Part shown: in pieces, positions 54,894 through 64,000 of the stretch
Numbering within the stretch: the first letter of the stretch is position 1
Layout of the letters: each line of letters opens with the position of its first letter
Origin: Tetrapyrgos nigripes
Taxonomy: Eukaryota > Basidiomycota > Agaricomycetes > Agaricales > Campanellaceae
Reading direction: 5' to 3'
Assembly (NCBI GenBank): GCA_013368315.1
Contig: JAACJM010000271.1
Coordinates: 43,917-107,916 of the forward strand
DNA length: 64,000 nucleotides
The notes under the pieces: model-generated
Told to the model about the DNA's origin: nothing
What the model saw: only the letters and a program-made list of their open reading frames with translations
Database searches by the model: none
Translations under genes and position numbers: made by a program

Positions 54894-56882
54894 CTAAGTA
54901 GAGAGACCCAAGGCAGGACTAGTAGCATGAGAACCAGCAGCAGAAGAAGAGCCCTCACCACCTGGCAAAGATTCTTGCAGACCCTCACCTTCACCAGCAG
55001 CGCCAGCACCCTCACCAGCACCAGCACCAGCAACGGAAGTGGCGGCGGAAGCAGCAGCAGCAGCAGCAACGGCGGCAGCAGCAACTTCGTCAGCAGCTTT
55101 CTTCTCAGCAGCCTTGCGAGCTTGAAAGGCCTTGATGTGATCTTGACGTTCCTTCTCCATGGATTCGGCCTCGTCACCAGATTCCAGGTCCGAGTCTTCA
55201 ATATTGTCGTCCTCAGGAACCCGACCGAAGACGCAACTAGGAAAGGAAAATGAATCAGAAGAGAGAAGACGAAAGAGAAAAAAAGACGCACGAATTCCAC
55301 CACTTTATGGTTTCCTGGGCCCACTCGTCATTCTCGAGGTCGAATCTCGCAACGATGTCTTGATGGAATTGTTGGTAACCAAAGTCATTGTCGCTCGGGA
55401 CCCATCGTTCCTCACTGGAGAGGGCAAAGCGTACCTAGGAGAAGTACGGTGTAATATTAGCAAGACGTACAAGAAAAGAGAACGAGGAAATGAATAAGAG
55501 AGACAAAGACTTACGTGGCAGCAAACGGTGGCGATGAACCCAGGCGTAATGGACTTGATGTCGTTCTGCTTGGCATTGCAGCATTTTGGTGCGGCGTTGA
55601 AATTCTTGACTCCGGTGAGGGCCTTGCCTTGTCCAAAAAGCATAGCGCAAGCAGTCTGTAAACGTTACATCAAAAAGAGTGGAAAGAAAAAGTAGAAAAA
55701 GAAATGAAAATCTTACCTGGATGAGGAGCAAGTTCTGAAAAAGACCATCCCACTCCTTGCCTTTGCCTTGCTGGTATTGGTCGGCAGCGTAGATGAAGTA
55801 TGGCATCGAGGAGTTGTTGACCTTGGACTTGCCTGTAGCCATCTTGTTCTTGATCCTGCAAGGACGTCAGCATCGGACAGATGAATAAACATTGAAAGAC
55901 AAAACTTACTTTTTAGAGTCAGTGAGGAATGCTCTACGAAGGGATCGAGGGCAGAGGAGCTCGGTGGTGAAGCCGTTCTTGTAGCCTCGGGAGACCTTCG
56001 TTATTTCTTCAGTAGATATGGGTGGGGTGTTGTTGTCGGGATCTGGGAGCATCCACTTCAGTACCTTGTAGCGGATGAGGTTTGTGTCGGCAACACGAGC
56101 TGCATCAGCAGCCTGGTCAAGCTTACAAGGTGTCAGTGGGTGATCGATGAGAAAAGGAATAACCACGTACCATTCTCAAAAAGCTCGCCAACGTGTCATC
56201 GTCTTCAGGGCCATTGCTGCCTTCAGCCTCCTTCTCAAGGTAAGCGTCGAGGTCCTCAGCGAAAGAAGGAACACGCTTGATCAAGGCTTCAACCGCCTTG
56301 ATGTGCCACTCGATATCCGCCTTGGACCTGCAAGAAAAAAGTGTTTATACGCGCATACAGTCAGCTCCCAATCAGATATCAAAAAGGATAGTACGCACAT
56401 GTCTTCGACAAATGGATCATCCTCGTTCTCAGAAGCCCAAGAGACACGCAACGCGGTTGAAGGTGTGATATAGGGCGACTGGGTCCGGTACCACCACTGA
56501 GCTGCGTGGATATACTGTTTTTCCTTTGTATGCCTAGGATAGGCGTGTTAGCACAAGGGTAGAAGTAGAATATGTCAATCACTTACACTTTCTTGGAACG
56601 CTTACGCGACTTTTCAACGACGACAATGATGCGTTTGCTCCCAGTGGATTGGGTGTCGTCAGCGGAGTCGTCGCCAGACGGTTCTTGAGATCGACGCGAA
56701 CTTGCTGAAGTCCGAGAGCTTGACAAGTGACGAGGGGAGGAAGAGCAATGAGAGGAGGAAGAACGACGAGATGAGGAGTTGGGCTCTTGGTGACGAGCTG
56801 AAGAAGACGTTGAGGAGCTTGTAGGTTCTTTCCTGGGTCAGTTAGGCGGTCGAGACATGGCAGGCACTGCTGGAGGAGGCAT
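54894..56882 (-). CDS. DUF6698-like protein, eight exons, possible early stop
   Basis: Exons (minus) 56882-56587, 56533-56399, 56327-56171, 56112-55910, 55855-55717, 55655-55515, 55434-55292 and 55236-54894 join in one frame of 518 codons. Introns are 53-80 nt. A Ser/Arg-rich N-terminus leads to SKRIIVVVEKSRKRSKKV. The core then runs through NLIRYKVLKWMLPDPDN, FTTELLCPRSLRRAFL, MPYFIYAADQY, KEWDGLFQNLLLIQ, TPGFIATVCCHVRFALSSEE and WAQETIKWWNSCVFG. This matches my memory of DUF6698, a family of unknown function expanded in Agaricomycetes. The C-terminus has an alanine-rich coiled segment. One TGA at 56840-56838 follows 14 codons after the first ATG, inside CTAACTGACCCAG. It is either a nonsense mutation or part of an unseen intron. 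It lies divergent to the transposase within the inferred element. Confidence 0.7.
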
Positions 56883-57394
56883 TGGGTAGGAGCAAGACGA
56901 GGGAGATGGTGGTGGTTGAGAGTAAAGGAACGAGCGTCAAGACGACAAGTCTTTAGCATCTGAAGATAAACAAGTGAACAAACAAAAATTGTGACATCAC
57001 ACAAAGCTTTACTGACCGCTCGTTCACTCTTTCGCTGCATTCTCACCATATACATACAAGATATGTGTATTAAAGTACATATATCATACATAGACATTGT
57101 TAAATACTAATGGTATGAAAAAAAAATGACAAAAAAACGTAAAAAGGTAGCATATAGTCAGCCTTTGGTCCAATATTTGACCCAAGTATAACCACCTTCA
57201 GTATGCACTCTGCAGTTCTCTAATCTCCAACTCAAAACGACGTTTCCTGTCGTTTGTGGGACCTAGACCTTCATCTTAAAACGCCTCCTTGACGAGCAAA
57301 AGGAGGGATGGAGGACTCATTGAAGAACAGATAAGGTTGGGAAAGCAAGTCGTTAGCCAGGAGAATCGTCAAAAGAACAACTTGAACTCATGGT

Positions 57395-57490
57395 TCTGAC
57401 ATGGGATTGACGGTACCAACAAGGTTGACCATGACGGGTGATGGAGCCATCCATGAGGTCATCGGAGACGAGGACAGATTGAGGCGTCAT
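57395..57490 (-). pseudogene. Fragment of farnesyl-diphosphate synthase
   Basis: About 30 codons on the minus strand read [20 protein letters not shown] followed by [11 protein letters not shown]. The DDxxD motif followed by GS-x-TR-x-GQPCWYR is the first aspartate-rich motif of farnesyl-diphosphate synthase, which binds allylic diphosphate through magnesium in the mevalonate pathway. The rest of the enzyme is not found on either side. It is a captured or decayed gene fragment. Confidence 0.6.
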
Positions 57491-57842
57491 TGTAAGCAGG
57501 CTTGCAATGGGCTGATATAGGATATATCTGTACAAAAATGTATTTTCATACGCCTTTCTGTCGAGCAGATATTTTTGTATCTTCGGCGTGTGGGGTAATA
57601 GAAGTTTCAGATCTCGAGATCCAATTCCAAATTGGGTGAGTTGAGTCAAAATACAGTGCGGTAAAGAAAGAAAGAAAGACTTCCAATTGCAGACCAGGTT
57701 GAGACCGGGGCCTAAGTATGTTTAGCACTTCCTCTTTGGGCGAGTTGAGCCAATGTAACAGTGGGCTATACTTACTTACTGATCTCAATATCAAGTACTT
57801 ATTCATTTCCACACGCTGTAAGTACTTTTAAACACTTTGATG

Positions 57843-59073
57843 CATCAGCAAAAAGGCATTTCGCCTTTTACGAACTTTTCCCGAACTTTCAGGCACTTTT
57901 CGCCGGGCCTTTCGGACTTTTAAAAGCCAGGTCCCATTACTTTTACAAGTTCGAAAAAGTTCAAATAAGTACATGAACAAAAGGTTGGAAAAAGTTCTAT
58001 ATACATATATCCTGGTAGCTTCTGCGGCACTACAACCAGCCCACCAATGCATCTACGCTTCTTCAACGGTCAGACAGCATGGTCCTGTCAAAAGAATGAG
58101 AATGACTTCTTGAGCACAGATGGAGCATAACTTACCATGAACCAATTGCGCTATGCTAGCTATCTCAAGTTTGTGCTTCCCGTGGTAAGCCCTGTTGGAA
58201 ATCGTTGTGTGAAGAAGCAACTTGGTAGGGGAAAAAGTGCGCTTACCTTGTACAAACATTTTTTCCTTGCCAACATCTCAACGTGCTTCCTTTCCCATCC
58301 GGCAAAACCACCATGTAGTATGTCTCTGTGGGCCTGATGCACATAGGGAAAAATTGGGGCCATCAACGAAATTGAGATTTGAGGAGGGCTTGACTTTCTG
58401 AGCGTTGCTGAGAAGCAGAGCGTTGATGTGGAGTTAACAGCACTGAGAGGCTGATGAAGACAGAGAAAACATAGAGGACAATGGAAAGAACGTTGGCGGC
58501 TTTGATGGGCAGCGTCGGTTGAGGGAGTTGAGGGCAATCTTGAGGGCAACGTTGACAATGTTGAGGACGTCGACAAGGAAACGTATAGATGATGATGTAA
58601 GTGGCTTGATGGACGACTGTATAGTACACGTCACAATGTGTCGGAGTTTGAACAGAACTCATTTGAAAAATCCGTCGTTCGAATTCCTTCAGCTCTTCCC
58701 CCGCCTTGAAGTGCTCAGCGCTCAGCACACTTTTTAGGCGGAGATGAATATCATTCTGTAAACATTGTAAACATGCATGCTCACTGTCAACACTATGGAC
58801 AAGATGGGGAGAGCAGTGCCATTCTCTTCATGATTTACATTGGGTGACGCGCTACCTGCTGTACATGTAGTACTACATACAGTCTAGGCTTTCGGTCTAT
58901 TGGTAGACAAGCTCGCAAAAGTACATAAAAGTCCTTGCCGGTTTCGAGGCCACCGCAAAGTACCAAAAAGTCCGGAAAAAGTCTTGCAGAAAAGGTCATC
59001 AAAAGTCCGGACCGGTCAAAGTTCCCAAAAGGATCAAAAAGGTCCGAAAAGGCGAAATGCCTTTTTGCTGATG
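57843..59073. mobile_element. Nested TIR element with CATCAGCAAAAAGG ends, 1231 bp
   Basis: Ends CATCAGCAAAAAGGCATTTC and its exact inverse. The match runs about 26 bp, then continues imperfectly. The dinucleotide TG lies on both sides. The first eleven bases (CATCAGCAAAA) equal those of the element at 23997. The subterminal parts hold repeats of CGAACTTTTC and GGACTTTT type. The interior (58060-58740) contains a few exon-like pieces on the minus strand with plausible splice sites. None was recognised. Confidence 0.85.
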
Positions 59074-59154
59074 TGTACCTATCCTTGACTATCATTACCC
59101 TTCCACACCTTGACTTGACGTGTTACCCAAGCATTGTCTTTGTCCTTCTTCATC

Positions 59155-62100
59155 ATGGACTTCAAATGTGATGGCTGTGGACGCAGCAACTTCAAGAGTC
59201 GTGCTGGCTACACCAATCATATCAATTCGTGTGCCAAAGCAGGACAGAACCAGGTGGCCACTGCAAAAGCTGTACATGCCAAGAGACATGACAGAGCCCC
59301 TGCAGAGAGCTCTCGGATGGCCTTGAAACGTTCCCATAGGCATTTGAGAGAGGAGGAATCAGCAGATGTAAGTACCATGCCTTCCTTCATTGTGTTTCCG
59401 GAATGCTACACAGGTTTCTAGCCTGGACAATCCAGTGGACTGAGTCATCAAAGTGACAATGAGATCCAACCAATCTCAATGGAATTGCAACTATCTAATG
59501 TGTGTTAAATTATACTATTTAGTACTATGTATTTTATTCTTACTGTTTTATCTGAATAGGATCTGCTACAAGAGCCTCAATTAGAACAGGATATACCTAT
59601 GGACCAGCTGTCTGAACAAGTATGTTTTTTTTTTTTGGCTACAAGTTCTCCTATTCAGTCTGATACACCCCAGAATGCACCCCCTGCTCACAGGCAGCAA
59701 CCTCCAAGAGACTGTAAGGACCCAATCCCTGCCCAAAATCCTGCACCAATTATTCGTCAATTGCCACCACCTCTCCTTTCTTCAGCTCATACTCCATATC
59801 TACCACCACCAAGTCCTCTTCCTGCAAATTCTTCTGCTACAATGGGAGATGATGCATGTATGCGCTCTCCAACTCCTCCCTTCCCAGACGATCCACTAGA
59901 TGTTCTTCCAAGGGCAGATCCAGAGTCAGACGAAGGGAAACATGTAACTGATGTGGATGAGTTTGGTTTGTATCGTGTGTACAATGAACCACCATCCCTG
60001 GATCCTATGGAAAATGTCAACCTAGAAAACATCACAGACTCACCATTGCTAGTCAACACATCAGAGTCGAGATCACCTATTGCTAGTTTTGGTTCCAGTG
60101 TTGATGCCATCATATCTGACCCATCTTCCATCTCCAAATCCACTGCTATTCCATTCTCAAACATATCTACCTTCCGCCTCATGAAATGGTTCTATGAGAT
60201 GAAGGACAAGTCTCTTTCCAGCCTGAATGACCTAGTGCACACAGTTATCCAGCCTCGTGGTCCCAATGGCTTTCGACAGGAGCATTTTGACAACTTTGAT
60301 GCTGGTCGGGAAGGTGCTCACATGGACAAGTATTTTGCTGCCAAGAATGCAGATGCAGAAGAACATCCACTTCCTTTTAATGCTGCTGATGGATGGAAGA
60401 AGAGCTCAGTCAACATTCGACTCCCTCGTGCTGGTAAACCTTCAACTGAGCAGATGACAGTGGAGGGAGTTTGGCATAGAGATGTTGGTCAAGTTGTGAA
60501 GGCTTCATTTCAGGACAAGGCATCTCTTGACTTCCATATGAAGCCATACAAACAGATGTGGAGACCATCACCAGAAGAACCACCTATGCGTGTTCATGGC
60601 GAGGTATTCTGGACTGACCGCATGCTGGAGATGGATAGGAACCTTCCAAGAATTGAGGGCTGCAACCTGGAGAGAGTGGCTGCTACAGTCATGCTCTGGT
60701 CAGATTCCACACATTTGACCAGTTTTGGCTCTCACAAGATGTGGCCAGTTTATATGTTTCTGGGAAACCTCTCAATGTATATCCGTTCCCGATCAAGCTC
60801 CCACTCTGTTCATCACATTGCATATGTCCCAAGTGTAAGTTGTATGATTCCATGTATATTCATTTTACTTATTGTGATTTAGCTACCAGCTCGCTTTCAG
60901 GACCTCTATCGGCAAATTTTCGACACTGCTGTGTCTAGTGCTGAGATGACTCACTGTCGACGAGAACTCATGCATGCGGTTCTTGCTCTTATCTTTAATC
61001 CCTCATTCCGGGAGGCTTTTCTCAAAGGCCTTGTTGTTCTATGTTCAGACTCAGTTTTACGTCAGATTTTTCTGCGCCCCTTTTCTTGGTCGGCTGACTA
61101 TGTTGAAAAGTGAATCTTTTTTACTACTTATAAAATCAATAGTCTAATTTCATTACAGGGTCTTGCTTGCAGCAATGATGTTTCTCTCAGAATACCCATG
61201 TCCTGGCTGCATGGTTGAGAAGCGTAATATTCGCAATCTTGGTCAAGTCTATGCTATGCGACGTTTGATCACCAACGCACAGACTGATGATGAGTGGCGC
61301 CAAGGCCGGGTAATTGCAGTCCAGAAGCTCATCTATGAAAAGGGACGGTCAGTTCAGAACGTTGATGTCTTGAATACATTGAAAGAGGGATCCTAGGTGC
61401 CAACAATGGTACGTTGAATATTATACTTTGATAGCTGGTTTCTCACTAGTGTGCAGAGCCATCTTTCCATCTTTTTCCTACCTCTTGGTGTCAATATGTT
61501 TTTCTGTTTGCAATTGATGTCTTGCATGATTTTGAATCGGGAAAGTGGAAGGATTTGTTTTTGCATCTTTGTCGGATTCTACAGTCAATTGGAAAGGACC
61601 AGTTGGCAGAACTGAATGAACGGTAAGTCTTTCATAGTATGTTTCTAAAATTTTCTGATTCACAAATAGTTACCGAGATATTCCTACATTTGGACATGCA
61701 ACAATTCGTCCATTCAGAGATGATGTTTCTGATCTAAAAGGTTTTGCGGCTCGCAACTTTGAGGATCTTCTGCAGGTACTTATATCCAATCTTTAGTTGT
61801 AGCTATATTTGTACTGATAAGTTTATAGATTTGTATGCCACCATTTGAAGGTCTCTTTGGTGAGCGCAAGCATGAGAAGATTATTCAAGATCTACTCTTC
61901 GACATGCTTGTCTTCCATGCCTATGCCAAACTCCGAGTGCATACAGACTCAACAATTGAGAGCTTCAGACTCACAGTTCAGTCTCTTGGTCAGTCACTAC
62001 GCAGGTTTCAGAGCCAGACATGTGCATTTTATTCAAAGACCAAGGAGCTGCCACGTGAGCATGCTTCTCGCACACGAAAAGCCAAGGCAAAGACCAAGGA

Positions 62101-63594
62101 TGGTGGAGTGCTGTCTCCAGAAGATTTTGAGATCAGAGGCAAGAGTTTTAGCATGGAAACATACAAGACTCATGCTCTTGGTCATTATCCAGATCACATT
62201 GTGATTTTTGGGACTTCTATTTCCACCAGAGATGTGAGTAGATTACCCTTTCATATGTTACTTATATTGATAAGTTGTCAGGGTGAGAGTGCTCATCGTT
62301 TGGTTAAATTCATGTATGGACTTGCTAGTAAGCAAGACCATACTGCAAGTATTGCTACAATTGAGCGCCAGCACTTTACTCTCCAACGTCTTGACCAGGG
62401 TGTTACAACACACAAGAACCCTGCTCGCAAACTTCTGACTGCAAAACATGAAGAAATCCTTCCAGCTACAGATCCTACCTTGCGCTATCATGTTGCAGCT
62501 TCTCAAAAGAATTGGACCACTATCCATGATCTCATGTCTTCTGGCCATAATGATCCTGCTTTAACAGTCAGTGTATTTTCTTGTTACATTACCAGATTTA
62601 ACCATGCCTTTAGAACTTTAAGCAAGGACTGGAACATCACCTCTTGCAGCGCTTACTTCCAAATGAAGATGAGTTGGATCTTGATACCATAGGTATTGTT
62701 AATGATCGCCTATACCTTCATGACACCATCCACTTCAATTTTACCAGCTATGAATGCCGTCGAGAACTAGATTCAGTGAATCCCAAACGACATGCAGATA
62801 TAATGCTGCTATCAGGGGACACTGAGTCTGATCCTCATCCTTATATCTATGCACGAGTCATTGGCATATACCATGTCAACATTCGGCATTGGGGTCCAAA
62901 ATCTACTAGCATCAAGGTAGAGCGCATGGATGTTCTCTTTGTTCGATGGTTTGAACGGGATCAGTCCTATCGCTGTGGTTTTAATGCAAAGTGGCTGCCA
63001 CAGTTACAGTTTCTTCCCAGCACCAATCCTGATGCTTTTGGTTTCATTGATCCAAGTGTAGTTCTACGTGGATGTCATCTTATCCCTGCATTCAATCACA
63101 GCTACACCACTGAATACCTTGAATATCCTGATTCTGTTGGTCGAGTTCCTCATCTCACCACTGCAGGTCTAGTTCTGGATGAGGCAGACTGGAAATACTA
63201 CTATGCCTCAATGTGACTTTTCTCTTGTTTCCTCGTGTATATCATCTAATTAATTTTCAGTGCTGTTGATCGTGATATGTTCATGCGGTATCGTGGGGGT
63301 GGTATTGGACATACACCAACCAGAGATGCTACTTGTGCATTTGAGGAAGAGGCTCTAGGCCAGAAGTCAAAGGGTAAGGCTGTAGCTGTGGAATCAGAGG
63401 AGGAAGATGAGGAAATGGATACAGAGGAAGAGGTCAGAGTGGAGGACAGTGAAAATGAAGCTTCTGGTGATGAGAGCAATGAAGAGGAAGGTCTCTCTGA
63501 TGAGGATATGGAGGCTGATGCTGCAGAAGACTTGGGATGGTATGAGCAGGAAGCTGAATTCTATGGTAATGAGTATGATGATGATTGGGACTGA
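59155..63594 (+). CDS. Plavaka-type transposase, ten exons, one nonsense codon
   Basis: Exons 59155-59367, 59560-60834, 60883-61109, 61159-61408, 61459-61622, 61670-61775, 61829-62233, 62282-62566, 62623-63212 and 63261-63594 join to 1282 codons. The N-terminus is a C2H2-like finger (CDGCGRSNFKSRAGYTNHIN). A Pro-rich spacer precedes a segment typical of Plavaka transposases: FRLMKWFYEMKDKSLSSLND, ILPLPFNAADGW-like HPLPFNAADGWKKSS, then VMLWSDSTHLTSFGSHKMWP (a DSTH motif with a likely catalytic Asp). FSWSADYVEK, VLLAAMMFLSEYPCPGCMVE, FAIDVLHDFESGKWKDLFLH and FMYGLASKQDHT follow. The end has VDRDMFMRYRGGGIGHTPTR and a strongly acidic tail. A TAG at 61394-61396 (KEGS-stop-VPT) interrupts exon 4. 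The second acceptor choice at 61459 keeps the frame. Otherwise intact, so the copy is recently dead or rescued by variation. Confidence 0.85.
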
Positions 63595-64000
63595 TTGTAC
63601 TATCTTACTATGGCTTGAAGTTCATTTGCCTTCTTGCAATCTTTAATAAGAGCTCAGAATAAATCTGGAATGTTACAAGGAGTAAAATAATTTCCATCCG
63701 TTATAAGGTTGAAAATGATTCCAAATCATATAACAACCATTATTCTTATACATCCTTATAATGTCCAAGAATATAGTGGGACATTTTAAGAGCTTACCAG
63801 GACACCCCCTGTTATTATCAGGGCTTGTAACAACTCAAAATCATTTTGGCCTTCTTACATCTGCCTACAATCCTCCCTCTTAATTTCCATACTTCCAATG
63901 CCACATAATTTTGGCCCAGTACATTATATGCACAGGTAACATCTCACTAGTATTTTGGTACAATATATTGCCTAAAAGTTTTCAGACATTTTTGTGATGT
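63595..64000. other. 3' flank of the transposase gene and right element end
   Basis: AT-rich, non-coding. Repeats of TTATAAGG/CCTTATAA type occur, and AAGCCCTGATA appears inverted near 63822. The sequence ends with GACATTTTTGTGATG (63985-63999), the proposed right terminus. Confidence 0.55.

Larger units (their letters stand above)
54161..63999. mobile_element. Inferred large Plavaka-type transposon carrying a DUF6698-like gene
   Basis: The left end CATCACGAAAATGTC begins exactly where solo LTR D is broken. The inverse of CATCACAAAAATGTC ends at 63999 (14 of 15 positions match). AAGCCCTGATA occurs inverted in both subterminal regions (near 54188 and 63822). No closer terminal repeat was found around the transposase gene. 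The element would be about 9.84 kb with two divergent genes, DUF6698-like on the left (-) and transposase on the right (+). It also holds a nested 1231-bp TIR element and a small gene fragment. Only one flanking base is visible on the right, so the target duplication is unproved. Confidence 0.6.

Noticed and set aside
54783..55324. Ser-rich and Leu-rich frames over the DUF6698 gene end
   Set aside because: They are other-frame readings of the GCN repeat that encodes the alanine-rich tail.
57353..57812. A complete farnesyl-diphosphate synthase gene
   Set aside because: Only the first aspartate-rich motif region is recognisable; flanking frames have no similarity to the enzyme.

Overview
The window reads as a transposon-rich segment of a filamentous fungus, most likely an agaricomycete (Basidiomycota). 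The reasons are short introns of about 45-80 nt with GTRNGT...YAG borders, a HET-domain gene, a Plavaka-type transposase, a DUF6698-like gene, a CENP-B/pogo transposase, a Helitron remnant, a chromovirus and many small TIR elements. No prokaryotic feature, rRNA, true tRNA or CRISPR array was seen. Phylum is an inference from gene families, not from a marker gene.

Layout. 1-1015 (-): partial HET-domain gene running off the left edge. 2-4 kb: tandem and fold-back repeats. 4.7-11.5 kb: a decayed Ty3/gypsy chromovirus with stop-riddled gag-pol, a chromodomain and a 3' LTR, split by a 1.14-kb hAT-type element with an exact 8-bp target duplication. 11.6-12.6 kb: SINE-like repeats. 13.4-14.7 kb: an intact six-exon short-chain dehydrogenase. 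15.0-16.9 kb: left arm of an inverted repeat whose right arm lies at 45.9-47.4 kb; each arm carries a copy of the same unrecognised spliced gene. 17.7-20.5 kb: a structurally complete pogo element. 21.3-22.9 kb: a truncated Helitron. 23.2-25.1 kb: two short TIR elements. 25.6-26.1 kb: a small gene relic. 28.3-31.0 kb: three solo LTRs with exact 5-bp duplications. 31-42 kb: SINEs, MITEs, a hAT element with a broken transposase (34.5-35.7 kb) and a probable small membrane-protein gene (39 kb). 44.8-45.6 kb: a diverged paralogue of the arm gene. 48.0-49.6 kb: a broken partial copy of MCM4. 50-51 kb: tandem repeats.

From 53.7 kb a solo LTR is cut at 54160 by a sequence starting CATCACGAAAATGTC. 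The inverse of this motif ends at 63999, one base before the window edge. I infer a single ~9.8-kb element bounded by these ends. It carries a DUF6698-like gene (-) and a ten-exon Plavaka-type transposase (+), with a nested TIR element and a fragment of farnesyl-diphosphate synthase between them.

Functionally, host genes are few: HET, the dehydrogenase, perhaps the 39-kb gene and the 44.8-kb gene. The rest is mobile DNA at different stages of decay. Several insertions can be proved inside the window because an empty copy of the target site is present elsewhere in it. In the chromovirus, in-frame TGA codons sit where related elements usually encode Arg, consistent with C-to-T decay of CGA codons.
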